A stretch of DNA of 64,000 nucleotides from Dietzia natronolimnaea (lineage in GTDB: Bacteria > Actinomycetota > Actinomycetes > Mycobacteriales > Mycobacteriaceae). Of this stretch, positions 52,267 through 63,617 are shown piece after piece. The stretch lies in assembly GCF_039525805.1 (NCBI RefSeq), contig NZ_BAAAHZ010000009.1. One strand, written 5' to 3'. A model generated the notes under the pieces. The model made no database searches. It was not told where the DNA came from and was given only the letters and a program-made list of their open reading frames with translations. Positions within the stretch are counted from its first letter, which is position 1. The number at the start of each line of letters is the position of its first letter. The position numbers and the translations under genes were made by a program.

Positions 52267-53990
52267 CCGCACGTCGCCCGGACGACGCGGCGGCGTCCTC
52301 CGGCGACGAGCGCGACACCCGGGACATGACCGACTCGTCGTCGACCCTCCTGGAGCGGATCCGGGATCTGGACCTCACCGTCCTGGGGATGCGGTTCGCG
52401 CGCATGTGGCGGCGATCCCTCCAGCTCCGGGTGGTCACCTCGACCCTCGCGCTGTCCATGGGCGTGATCCTCACGATCGCGTTCATGCTGCAGAGCCAGA
52501 TGGCCGCGCAGTTGCTCTCGACCAAACTGGACGCCGCGGTCGAGCAGGCGGGCCGGCTGCGGGTCACCGTCGAGGCGCAGATCGCCGCGACCGACGAGGG
52601 GACCAGTGAGCAATCCCGCCTCGACCAGGCGCGCAGCGCACTGGGGGAGCGGGGCATCGCCTCCGACGGGGAGTCGGTGCACGCGGGCACCTTCGACCCG
52701 ATCCTGGTGGTGCCCGACCAGACCGGGCGCGGGCAGGTCGTCAGCCCGGCCGACTCGCAGGTGCCCCCGGAGTTGCAGTCTCTGGTCCAGCGGGGCCGGG
52801 TCGCCTACCAGTACGTCACGGTCGATTTCCGGGGAGAGCCCGCCAAGGCGCTGATCATCGGGACGCCGACGGACTCGTCGATCCCCGGGCTCGAGCTCTA
52901 CCTGGTCTATCCGCTCATCGCCGAGGAACAGACGCTCGGGATCATGCGCGGGATCGTCGCGACCGCCGGCCTGGCGATCATCGTGCTCAGTGCGGCGATC
53001 GCGTGGATGGTCGCACGACAGGTCGTGCTGCCGGTCCGCCAGGCGGCGTCGATCGCGCAGCGGTTCGCCAACGGTCACCTCAAGGAACGGATGGTGATCC
53101 GGGGAGAGGACGACGTCGCCCGACTGGCGATGGCGTTCAACGACATGGCACAGAGCCTGTCCGACCAGATCACCCAGCTGGAGGAGTTCGGCGACCTGCA
53201 GAAGCGTTTCACCTCGGACGTCTCCCACGAGCTGCGCACCCCGCTGACCACCGTCCGGATGGCGGCGGACATCATCTCCGACTCCGCCGGTGACCTCGAC
53301 CCCCCGACCAAGCGGGCCGTCGAGCTGCTGGAGTCCGAACTCGACCGGTTCGAGAGCCTTCTCACCGACCTCCTGGAGGTCTCCCGCCACGATGCCGGAA
53401 TGGCAGAGCTCTCGGTGACCGCGCTGGACGTGCGGGGGGCGGTCGAGGACGCGGTGTCCACCGTGTCGCACATCGCGGAGTCGGCGGGCGTACAGGTCGA
53501 GCTGGACATGCCGGCCGAGCCGGTGGTGGCCGAGGTGGACTCCCGACGGGTGGAGCGCATCCTGCGCAACCTGGTGGCCAACGCACTCGACCACTCGGAG
53601 TCCAAGCCCGTCCGGGTGACCCTCCGCGGGTCCGAGGCGGCGCTCGCGGTCTCGGTGCGCGATCACGGTGTGGGGCTCAAGCCCGGCGAGGAGTCGCTCG
53701 TGTTCAACCGCTTCTGGCGGGCGGATCCCTCCCGGGTCCGTCGGTCGGGCGGGACCGGACTCGGTCTGGCGATCGCGCTCGAGGACGCCAAGCTGCACGG
53801 CGGCCGGTTGGACTGCTGGGGCAGCCCCGGGGAGGGGTCGTGCTTCCGGCTGACCATCCCCCGGCGCCACGGGGGCACCCTCACCTCGAGCCCGCTGCCG
53901 TTGACCCCGGAGGACGAGGCGCGGCTGGTGAGCACCGGGTCCCCGACCCCGCTGGACCGCGTCCCCGGGACCGAGGAGGCCCGCTCGTGA
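52263..53990 (+). CDS. mtrB: Sensor histidine kinase MtrB
   Basis: 575 residues. Cytoplasmic tail, first membrane helix (about 56-77), extracellular domain, second helix (about 225-247), HAMP domain, dimerisation helix with His322 in SHELRTPLTTV, and an ATPase domain with LRNLVANALDHS, DHGVGL and GGTGLGLAIA. Phosphorylates MtrA. GTG 52263 overlaps the mtrA stop; ATG in RDMTDSS (residue 22) is an alternative start. The stop overlaps lpqB in the same way, so all three are translated in step. Confidence 0.96.
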   Translation: MTARRPDDAAASSGDERDTRDMTDSSSTLLERIRDLDLTVLGMRFARMWRRSLQLRVVTSTLALSMGVILTIAFMLQSQMAAQLLSTKLDAAVEQAGRLRVTVEAQIAATDEGTSEQSRLDQARSALGERGIASDGESVHAGTFDPILVVPDQTGRGQVVSPADSQVPPELQSLVQRGRVAYQYVTVDFRGEPAKALIIGTPTDSSIPGLELYLVYPLIAEEQTLGIMRGIVATAGLAIIVLSAAIAWMVARQVVLPVRQAASIAQRFANGHLKERMVIRGEDDVARLAMAFNDMAQSLSDQITQLEEFGDLQKRFTSDVSHELRTPLTTVRMAADIISDSAGDLDPPTKRAVELLESELDRFESLLTDLLEVSRHDAGMAELSVTALDVRGAVEDAVSTVSHIAESAGVQVELDMPAEPVVAEVDSRRVERILRNLVANALDHSESKPVRVTLRGSEAALAVSVRDHGVGLKPGEESLVFNRFWRADPSRVRRSGGTGLGLAIALEDAKLHGGRLDCWGSPGEGSCFRLTIPRRHGGTLTSSPLPLTPEDEARLVSTGSPTPLDRVPGTEEARS

Positions 53991-55726
53991 ACCGTGTGCG
54001 GGCTCTGGTCGCGGCGGTGGCGCTGGTCTGCGTGGCCGCGCTCGGTGCCACCGGGTGCGCGACGCTGCCCTCGTCGTCGTCGCCCCAGGTCATCGACACC
54101 TTCTCGCCGTCCGGGGCCGGCCTGGCCGTCCCCACCCCGGTGCCCGACCAGGAGCCGGACCTCCTCGTCCGGGACTTTCTCAAGGCGGCCGCGATCGCCG
54201 ACCAGCGACATGCGGCGGCCCGTCAGTTCCTCACCCCGGAGGCGGCCGAGACCTGGGACGACTCCGCCGAGACGACGATCGTCCTCCGGGCGGACCTCAG
54301 CGCGGAGGGTGGCCGGGGCGCGGACCGCGCCGAGTACACGCTGCGCGCCGAGAAGGTCGGCTCACTCGACCCCGGCGGCATCTTCAGGGAGGACGTGGGG
54401 CAGCTGGAGGTGACCATCGGCCTGGCCCGGCGGGACGGCCAGTGGCGCATCGACCGGTTGCCCCCGGGGGTCGTGATCGAACGGACCGAGTTCGTCTCCA
54501 CCTACGCCCAGCGTGACCTGTTCTTCCTCTCCGGATCCGGGGACTCGCTGGTCCCCGACACGCGGTGGACGGCCGCGGACCGGACCGACCTGGGTTTCTC
54601 GCTGGTCAACCTGCTCGCCACCGGGCCCCGCCCCGGGCTCGAGTCCGCCGTGCTGTCCCGGGTCCCCTCCTCGGTGTCGGTCCGCCCCGACGAGACCACC
54701 GAGGGGGAGGACGTCAGCGGGACCTCCATCGACTTCACCGGACTCCCGGTGCTGAGCAGCCAGGCCACCACACAGTTCGCCGCCCAGGTCGTGTGGACCC
54801 TGGCCCGCGCGGATGTGCCCGGTCCGTACCGACTCGAACGGGACGGCGCGCCCCTGGACGAGCGCTTCGTGGACGGGTGGACGACGGAGGACGTCCGGAC
54901 GTTCGACCCCTATCCGCCGGTGGAGCCCATGCGCAACGCGCTCACGGCGGCCGATGGCCTGGTGCGGCTCGAGGCGACCGGCGCCCGGCCGGCCGGAGGT
55001 CCCTGGTCGGAGGTCCGCGGGGGACGGAGCGCGACCATGTCCCACGACGGCAGGGCGCTGGCGGTCGTCGCCGGAGAGGACCGCGCGGGGCCCCAGAGGC
55101 TGCTGATCGGGGCGATCGACGGCGAGCCCGCCGAGGCCCTGTCCGCCCGGACCCTGACCGGACCCACGTTCCACCCCGTGGACGGACGGGCCTGGGTGAT
55201 GGCCGACGACGCCAGGCTGGTGCGGGTCGGCGCGGGAGGTGACGCCCCGTCGGTCCAGGAGATGGACGGTGCCCCGATCCGCGCACTGGGGTCGCGGGTC
55301 ACGGGGCTGCGGATCGACCAGTCCGGGGCCCAGCTGGCGGTGGTGGTCGACGGCAAGGTGTTCATCGGCGCCCTCTCGGCGGAGACCGGGCAACCGCTGG
55401 CCGGCACCTTCCGGCAGATCGGCCGGGCGTTGGGGGAGTCGGCCACCGTCGTGGCGTGGCGTGACCGGTCCACGATCGTCGTGGGCCGTGACACCAGCGA
55501 GGCACCGGTCACGACGATCACCGTCGACGGCGCGATCACCACACCGTTGTCGCAGCGCAACATCGCCGGACCGGTCACGGCGATCGCCGCGGCGGGCCCC
55601 GAGGTGTACGTGGTGGACCAGCGGTCCCTCCTGAGGCTCGACACGGAGGCCGAGACCGGGGATCGCTACTGGCGGGAGATCAACGGACTGGCCGCCATCC
55701 GGGCGGACCCGGTCGTCGCGGGCTGA
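53987..55726 (+). CDS. lpqB: Lipoprotein LpqB
   Basis: 579 residues. Signal peptide with lipobox GATGC. An amino-terminal domain follows, then the GerMN-type sporulation domain (around IERTEFVSTYAQRDLFFLSG to VWTLARADV) and a carboxy beta-propeller-like part. LpqB binds the MtrB extracellular domain and tunes MtrA phosphorylation. GTG 53987 is fixed by the GTGA overlap with mtrB. Confidence 0.94.
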   Translation: MNRVRALVAAVALVCVAALGATGCATLPSSSSPQVIDTFSPSGAGLAVPTPVPDQEPDLLVRDFLKAAAIADQRHAAARQFLTPEAAETWDDSAETTIVLRADLSAEGGRGADRAEYTLRAEKVGSLDPGGIFREDVGQLEVTIGLARRDGQWRIDRLPPGVVIERTEFVSTYAQRDLFFLSGSGDSLVPDTRWTAADRTDLGFSLVNLLATGPRPGLESAVLSRVPSSVSVRPDETTEGEDVSGTSIDFTGLPVLSSQATTQFAAQVVWTLARADVPGPYRLERDGAPLDERFVDGWTTEDVRTFDPYPPVEPMRNALTAADGLVRLEATGARPAGGPWSEVRGGRSATMSHDGRALAVVAGEDRAGPQRLLIGAIDGEPAEALSARTLTGPTFHPVDGRAWVMADDARLVRVGAGGDAPSVQEMDGAPIRALGSRVTGLRIDQSGAQLAVVVDGKVFIGALSAETGQPLAGTFRQIGRALGESATVVAWRDRSTIVVGRDTSEAPVTTITVDGAITTPLSQRNIAGPVTAIAAAGPEVYVVDQRSLLRLDTEAETGDRYWREINGLAAIRADPVVAG

Positions 55727-55730
55727 CCCG

Positions 55731-56498
55731 GTGCCGACGGGGGCCGGCGGGAGACGGGGGCGCGCACGTGGACCCGGGTGGGCCGCCGCCCTGGCGGATC
55801 TCGTGATCCCCCTCGAGTGCGCGGGGTGCGGGTGCGCCCGGGAGCGGTGGTGCCCACGGTGCGCGTCGACCCTGGCCGGGGGCCCGGTGCACGTGCGGAC
55901 CCGCGCGGATCTCGGTGTGCCCGTGTGGGCGCTCGCCCGGCACGCCGGTCCCGCGGCCCGCGCGGTGTCGGCCTACAAGGACCGCGGGCGTCCCGACCTC
56001 GCCTCCCCGATCGGTGCCGCGCTCGCCGCGGGGGTCGACGCGCTGAGGGCGGCGGGCGAGATTGCGGAGGCGTCCGAACGCCCGACGGTGCTCGTCCCCG
56101 CACCGGCGTCCGCCCGGGCCCGCCGTCGACGCGGGTTCGACCACGTCCGAGGACTGGTGGACGTCCTCGCCGCCGACCTGGCGGGGTCCGTGCCGGGCGG
56201 GCCGGTGGCCGTGGCCCCGGTGCTCGAGGTCCGGGGCAGGGTCCGCGACGCCGCCGGACTGGGCGCGCGGGAGAGGGCGGACAATCTGTCGGGCCGGATC
56301 CGCCGGCGGCCGCGGGGCACCCTGATCCTGGCCACGCCCGGGGCCCCGTCGACGGTCGAGGAGTTGATCGGGACCCCGGCGACGGTCCTGCTGGTGGACG
56401 ACGTGGTCACCACGGGGGCCACCGCCGCCGCGTGTGTGGGGGTGCTGGGCGAGGGCGGGCTGCGGGTCGACGGGGTGCTCGGGGTCACCGCCGCGTGA
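55731..56498 (+). CDS. comF: ComF-family phosphoribosyltransferase-like protein
   Basis: 255 residues. Zinc-finger-like start (CAGCGCARERWCPRC), then ALARHAGPAARAVSAYKDRGRPDL and the PRPP-loop-like VLLVDDVVTTGATAAA. ComF proteins take part in DNA uptake in competent bacteria; the role in actinomycetes is unknown. GTG start four bases after lpqB, so likely the last gene of mtrAB-lpqB-comF (as Rv3242c). Confidence 0.9.
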   Translation: MPTGAGGRRGRARGPGWAAALADLVIPLECAGCGCARERWCPRCASTLAGGPVHVRTRADLGVPVWALARHAGPAARAVSAYKDRGRPDLASPIGAALAAGVDALRAAGEIAEASERPTVLVPAPASARARRRRGFDHVRGLVDVLAADLAGSVPGGPVAVAPVLEVRGRVRDAAGLGARERADNLSGRIRRRPRGTLILATPGAPSTVEELIGTPATVLLVDDVVTTGATAAACVGVLGEGGLRVDGVLGVTAA

Positions 56499-56581
56499 GG
56501 TCCGGGGCTGCCCGTGGGTGAGTTCCGGACGACTTGCCGCGACTACGGTCCACTGCCCAGACGACCGGGTATCGTTGGGTT

Positions 56582-56635
56582 CGGACGGGGTTCACCAGCA
56601 CTTTCACAGAATTTGTCCGGTGGTCGCCCCGTCCG
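56582..56635 (+). promoter_or_regulatory. Leader hairpin upstream of hpf
   Basis: CGGACGGGG (56582-56590) pairs with CCCCGTCCG (56627-56635), and CACC (56593-56596) with GGTG (56619-56622), leaving an AT-richer loop. It lies in the 242-base space between comF and hpf, which has no gene. It could end comF transcription or be a structured hpf leader. Confidence 0.4.
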
Positions 56636-56740
56636 GAGAGTGTCCACTCAGCCATGTGGGTGTGCCCCTCGACCGGGGTCCCGGGCGGTAACCGGGTCGG
56701 TCGCAGAGGCCCGCCGCAGGCCCGATGAGGAGGAGCTTCG

Positions 56741-57424
56741 ATGGCGAAGACCCCCGCAGTCCTGCTCGACCCCGCCACCTTCGACGGTCCGTCGACCGAC
56801 GACCCCGGTGCCCCTGATGCGCAGGTGACCATCAAGGGCCGGAACGTCGAGGTCCCCGACCACTTCGCGACCCGGATCCACACCAAGCTCGCGAAGATCG
56901 AGAAGATCTCGCCCGCGATCACCCGGTTCGACGTGGTCCTTCTGCACGAGAAGAACCCACGCCTGGCCAAGGCCAGCCAGCGGATCGAAATCACCCTCAA
57001 GGGCAAGCCGGGTGTCGCCCGCGCCGAGGCGGCGGAGGACACCTTCTACGCCGCCCTGGAGTCGGCGGTCGCCAAGCTCGAGCGGCAGATGCGCAAGGCA
57101 CGCACCCGCCGGAAGATCAGCCACTCCGGGCACCGTCGACCGCAGTCCGTCGCCGAGGCCACCGCGGAGCTCGCGCCCGAGGCTGCACCGGCGGATGTCA
57201 TGGACGAGTACGCGGACGGGGTCGACGACCAGCTCCCCGGCCAGATCGTGCGCCGCAAGGAGCACGACGGGACGCCGATGTCGGTCGACGAGGCCCTGGA
57301 GAAGATGGAACTCGTGGGACACGACTTCTACCTCTTCCGGGACGCCGAGTCCGGCAACGCCACCGTCGTCTACCGGCGGCACGCGTTCGACTACGGACTC
57401 ATCACGCTGAGTGACGAGGCCTGA
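56741..57424 (+). CDS. hpf: Ribosome hibernation promoting factor (long HPF)
   Basis: 227 residues. The amino-terminal S30AE domain (about 28-125; VTIKGRNVEVPDHF) binds the decoding region of the small subunit. A linker and carboxy dimerisation domain follow (GQIVRRKEHDGTPMSVDEALEKMELVGHDFYLFRDAESG), which makes 100S dimers. Start follows GAGGAGGAGC. Single gene with its own terminator, next to secA as in mycobacteria (Rv3241c). Confidence 0.95.
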   Translation: MAKTPAVLLDPATFDGPSTDDPGAPDAQVTIKGRNVEVPDHFATRIHTKLAKIEKISPAITRFDVVLLHEKNPRLAKASQRIEITLKGKPGVARAEAAEDTFYAALESAVAKLERQMRKARTRRKISHSGHRRPQSVAEATAELAPEAAPADVMDEYADGVDDQLPGQIVRRKEHDGTPMSVDEALEKMELVGHDFYLFRDAESGNATVVYRRHAFDYGLITLSDEA

Positions 57425-57447
57425 CGGTCGCAGCCCACACGCCCCGG

Positions 57448-57479
57448 GGGCGGTCCGGTCCGCATGGACCGGGCCGCCC
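57448..57479 (+). terminator. Terminator after hpf
   Basis: GGGCGGTCCGGTCC (57448-57461) and GGACCGGGCCGCCC (57466-57479) form a 14-pair stem (one G-U) with GCAT as loop, 23 bases after the hpf stop. Confidence 0.7.
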
Positions 57480-57589
57480 TCGGCGTGTATCCGCGGCCGA
57501 CAGCACCTAGGATGAACCGAGGGCCCGCGTGGCCCCTGCGCAGGTAGCCAGATTTCCCGATCAACCCGACCACGAGGACGTTCGAGACT

Positions 57590-60367
<2,778 letters not shown>

Positions 60368-60373
60368 ACGAGG

Positions 60374-60937
60374 CTAGACCAACCGGAGGGCCGTGCAGGT
60401 CGCCCCGGTATCGGTGACCCTGATGCGGGCCGCGACGGCGAACAGTCGCGGCCCGCGGGCGTACGTGGCGCACACCTCGTAGTCGGCGCTGCCACCGTCC
60501 CCGGGTCCGGGAGCGACACCGCCGCCGGGGGCCCCGGGATCGGCGGCGTGGATGTGGAGGCGGTGGACCCGAGCGGGACCGAGGTGCCGGCCCGGGACCC
60601 CTCCGCGGGCCAGGGTCCTGAGCATCTCGACGAGGTGGGGTGGGAACGCGCCCCGGGTGTGGTGTGGGGCCCGCTTCCGGTCGACGACCTCGAGGGCCAT
60701 GATCACCAGGGTGTGGGCCGCCCGCCTCGCCGGGACCGGTACCGCGTGCTCGGGGTCCGGCACGGGCACCGGGACCGCCACCGGATCCGCGACCGGTGGG
60801 CTCATCCGGTCGTGCCGTCGGGCAGCGGAGACGAGTTCCGTGGAGGGGAGTGGTCTGACCCTGCACTCGTCGAACGAGGCGTCCCGACAGGGCGTGGATC
60901 GTCCCGTCGACGGCGGTGACACGGGTGTCGGGGCCAT
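60374..60937 (-). CDS. Rv3235-family protein
   Basis: 187 residues. Pro/Val-rich amino half with PVPVPDPEHAVPVPARR, then a helical and beta part (AHTLVIMALEVVDRKRAPHHT, then VCATYARGPRLFAVAARIRV) typical of the actinobacterial Rv3235 family, function unknown. Convergent with secA, six bases apart. The unusual composition makes the exact start uncertain; an in-frame ATG about 45 codons in is an alternative. Confidence 0.7.
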   Translation of the reverse strand: MAPTPVSPPSTGRSTPCRDASFDECRVRPLPSTELVSAARRHDRMSPPVADPVAVPVPVPDPEHAVPVPARRAAHTLVIMALEVVDRKRAPHHTRGAFPPHLVEMLRTLARGGVPGRHLGPARVHRLHIHAADPGAPGGGVAPGPGDGGSADYEVCATYARGPRLFAVAARIRVTDTGATCTALRLV

Positions 60938-61068
60938 GTGTTCTCCTGCTCCCTCCGGCGAGGACCGGGCCGGTCTCGCGTTCTTCTATGTCGTTTGACG
61001 CACGGGGACGGGCGGTCGGTTCCGGCTCCGCTCCTGCACCGTCGACGGGCGTTGCCTAGGCTGTCCCC

Positions 61069-61479
61069 ATGCGAGGACTGATTGTCGACTACTTCGGGGT
61101 GCTGGACGGCACGGATGAGGACCGCGAGAGCTGGCGGGAGATCCTTCTCGGTGCGCGTGCCAACGACGTGCGCCTGGCGGTCCTCAGCAACGAGCCCGAG
61201 GGGCCGGGGGCCGATCGGGTGCGTGAGGACGCCCGCGCCTACGGCATCGATCACGTGGTGCTCAGCGGCCGGACCGGCGTCGAGAAGCCCGATCCCGAGG
61301 CGTTCCTCGAGGCGGCGCGACGGCTCGAGTTGGAGCCCCGGGAGTGCGTCATGGTCGACGACGCCATCGAGAACGTCCTGGGCGCCGTCCAGACCGGCAT
61401 GATCGGCGTGTTCTACCAGGTGTTCGACCGTGCGGCCGTGGAGATCCGGGGACTGCTCGGGCTGGACGAGGCGGTCTGA
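61069..61479 (+). CDS. HAD-superfamily hydrolase-like protein
   Basis: 136 residues, short for the family, with no cap domain. Motif I VDYFGVLDG (nucleophile Asp7; the usual second Asp is Phe), motif II VLSN, motif III Lys in GVEKPDPEAF, motif IV MVDDAIENV. Phosphatase chemistry is possible but the acid/base Asp is missing. TAGGCT about six bases before the ATG fits a leaderless message. The next gene starts four bases later. The 131 bases upstream hold no gene. Confidence 0.84.
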   Translation: MRGLIVDYFGVLDGTDEDRESWREILLGARANDVRLAVLSNEPEGPGADRVREDARAYGIDHVVLSGRTGVEKPDPEAFLEAARRLELEPRECVMVDDAIENVLGAVQTGMIGVFYQVFDRAAVEIRGLLGLDEAV

Positions 61480-61482
61480 CCT

Positions 61483-62889
61483 GTGGCGACCAGGCTGGCG
61501 ACGGCGGACGCGGATCTGCTCCTCGGGGACGCCACCCGATCGCGGAGTCGGCACTCGTGTTCCCTCGCGCTCGTCTCCCGGGACGATCCGTGGGACATCG
61601 ACCGCGTCATGGAGTTCGTCGACGCCAGACTCGCCGACGCCCCCAGGTTCCGCCAGCGCATCCGGTACGTCCCGTTCGGGCTCGCGCGGGCGGTCTGGGT
61701 CGACGATCCGGACTTCGACCTGAGCTTCCACGTCCGCAGGTCCGCACTGCCGGCGCCCGGGGGCGTGCGCCAGCTCGCCGATCTGGTGGCCAGGCTGGTC
61801 GACCGCCCGCTCGAGCCCGGCCGACCGCTGTGGGAGCTCTACCTCATCGAGGGACTCGCCGACGGGCGGCTGGCTGTTCTCACCAAGACCCATCACGTCC
61901 TCCTGGGCGGCCCCAACGCCGTGGACCTCGCTCAGGTGCTCATGACCGACGAGAGGGCGTCCGCGGACGTGGACGAGGTGGCCACCTGGACCCCCGTGCC
62001 CTCGCCGGGCGACGGCGTGCTCGTCCTGGACGCGCTCATCACCATCGCCACGGACCCGTTGGAGTTGGTCCGGCGCTCGGCACGACTGGTCAACGCGGTG
62101 GAGAGGGCGAGCCGTGGTCTGGTCGGGGCCGCGAGTCTGACGGTCCTGCGACCGCCCGGGGGGCTGGCGGAGATGTTCCGGACCTCCCGCCCGCGCGGCA
62201 GCCGCGTGGGACTGGCCTCGTTCCCGCTGGACCAGGCGCGGACGATCGCCAGGGAGCACGGGTGCAAGGTCAACGACGTGGTCCTGGCCGTCCTGTGCGG
62301 GGCGCTGCGCTCGTGGATCCTGTCCTGCGGCCACCCGCTCTCGACGGCCGACACGCTCCGGGCGATCGTGCCGATGGCGGTCTCCTCGGAGACCGGACCG
62401 GTCGAGGGGTCGGAGGTCTCTGCCGAGGCGACCTCCGCCGAGATCGCCTCGGCCCTCATCGGGATGCCGGTGGGGGAGCCCAATCCCCGGATGCGGCTCG
62501 CGCAGATCTCGAGGGAGACGGCCACACAGCGCCACCCGAGGCAGGCCGTCGGCGCCAAGTCGCTGGCCCGCCTCTCCGGATTCGCCCCGCCCACCCTGCA
62601 CGCGCTGGGCTCCCGGGCGGCGATCATGTTGCCGTCGGACAGTTACGACCTGGTCGTCACCAACGCACCGGGACCGCAGCACAAGATGTTCTGGGGCGAC
62701 GGCGAGCTCGCCGAGGTCTACCCCGTCCCCGCGCTGCTCGACGGTCAGGCGCTGGCCGTGTCGATGAGCAGCTACTCGGGGATCGTCTACTGCGGATTCA
62801 CGGCGGATCGCCAGGCGGTTCCGGACGTGGAGGAGATCGGTGAGCTCATCTCGTCGGCACTCGACGAGCTCACCGGGACCGCCCGCTGA
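61483..62889 (+). CDS. WS/DGAT-family acyltransferase-like protein, altered HHxxxDG motif
   Basis: 468 residues. Wax ester synthase/diacylglycerol acyltransferase fold: RPLWELYLIEGL (PLW motif), then KTHHVLLGG where the family has HHxxxDG, and VNDVVLAVLCGALRSWIL (ND motif). His137 and catalytic His138 are kept but Asp142 is Gly. Family enzymes make triacylglycerol or wax esters from acyl-CoA. Position matches Tgs3 (Rv3234c) and Rv3233c, which in M. tuberculosis H37Rv look like two pieces of one such gene. GTG start, four bases after the HAD gene. Confidence 0.86.
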   Translation: MATRLATADADLLLGDATRSRSRHSCSLALVSRDDPWDIDRVMEFVDARLADAPRFRQRIRYVPFGLARAVWVDDPDFDLSFHVRRSALPAPGGVRQLADLVARLVDRPLEPGRPLWELYLIEGLADGRLAVLTKTHHVLLGGPNAVDLAQVLMTDERASADVDEVATWTPVPSPGDGVLVLDALITIATDPLELVRRSARLVNAVERASRGLVGAASLTVLRPPGGLAEMFRTSRPRGSRVGLASFPLDQARTIAREHGCKVNDVVLAVLCGALRSWILSCGHPLSTADTLRAIVPMAVSSETGPVEGSEVSAEATSAEIASALIGMPVGEPNPRMRLAQISRETATQRHPRQAVGAKSLARLSGFAPPTLHALGSRAAIMLPSDSYDLVVTNAPGPQHKMFWGDGELAEVYPVPALLDGQALAVSMSSYSGIVYCGFTADRQAVPDVEEIGELISSALDELTGTAR

Positions 62890-62951
62890 CCGGTACCCGC
62901 CGACCGGTACCGACCGCCGACCGGCCCCGCCCACCCGAGGAAGGCACCACC

Positions 62952-63473
62952 ATGCGCCTGTTCATCCCTGCCACGCTCGCGATGCTGGAGACCCTGCTCG
63001 ACGGCGGGGAGATGCCCGTACGCAGCGCGACCGCGTTCGCCGCGACCCCCGCGCTCGTCGAGTCGTATGCCCAGGGGGACACCGAGGAGATCGAGCACGT
63101 CGCGTTCCTCGAGGCCGCCCGCGCCTCGCTCCGGTTGCTCGGCGGTGAGATCGACTCCGGCGCGGTGCACGAGGCGCACCCGTACCGCCGCGTGGTGGTG
63201 AGTGTGGACGTCCCCGACGCCGACGCCCGGCCCCGGCCCGACCTGGACACCGCGGTCGTCCGCCTGACGAGGGGGACCGTGGCGATGGACGAGGTCGCGG
63301 CCGTCCACGTGGACCTCGCGGGCGCGGCCGGCCCCGTCGAGGCCGCGGTCGCGGCCGTGGATCGCGCCGACCTGGGGGACGAGGACGCCGAGCTCACCGT
63401 GGGGGACGCTCTCGACCTCGATCTCGCCTGGTACGACGCGGCGGAGCTGCCGTTCCTGCTCAATCTGCTCTGA
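62952..63473 (+). CDS. DUF6912-family protein (Rv3231c-like)
   Basis: 173 residues. Starts MRLFIPATLAMLETLL and ends with ALDLDLAWYDAAELPFLLNLL, the conserved ends of this actinobacterial family. Function unknown. ATG follows GAGGAAGG. The spacer before it (62890-62951) repeats GACCGGTACC. It sits between the WS/DGAT protein and the second reductase gene as in mycobacteria. Confidence 0.85.
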   Translation: MRLFIPATLAMLETLLDGGEMPVRSATAFAATPALVESYAQGDTEEIEHVAFLEAARASLRLLGGEIDSGAVHEAHPYRRVVVSVDVPDADARPRPDLDTAVVRLTRGTVAMDEVAAVHVDLAGAAGPVEAAVAAVDRADLGDEDAELTVGDALDLDLAWYDAAELPFLLNLL

Positions 63474-63533
63474 GAACCCCGGAGGGCCGTCCCGGTTACC
63501 GGGATCACGCCCGTGCGGTGTCCGCCAGGCGCT

Positions 63534-63553
63534 AACCTTCGCTACCGTAGGTT
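63534..63553 (+). promoter_or_regulatory. Palindromic operator candidate before the second reductase gene
   Basis: AACCTTCGCTACCGTAGGTT is symmetric at 16 of 20 positions around a central TA, 64 bases before the reductase GTG. Like the site at 2328 it has TA in the centre and guards a ferredoxin-reductase gene, but the half-sites differ, so a different regulator is likely. Confidence 0.5.
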
Positions 63554-63617
63554 CTCATCTCCGGCACCGTCGGCCCGGTCCTCGGGCCGCGCGGTTCCCG
63601 GCCCCAAGGAGGCACCA

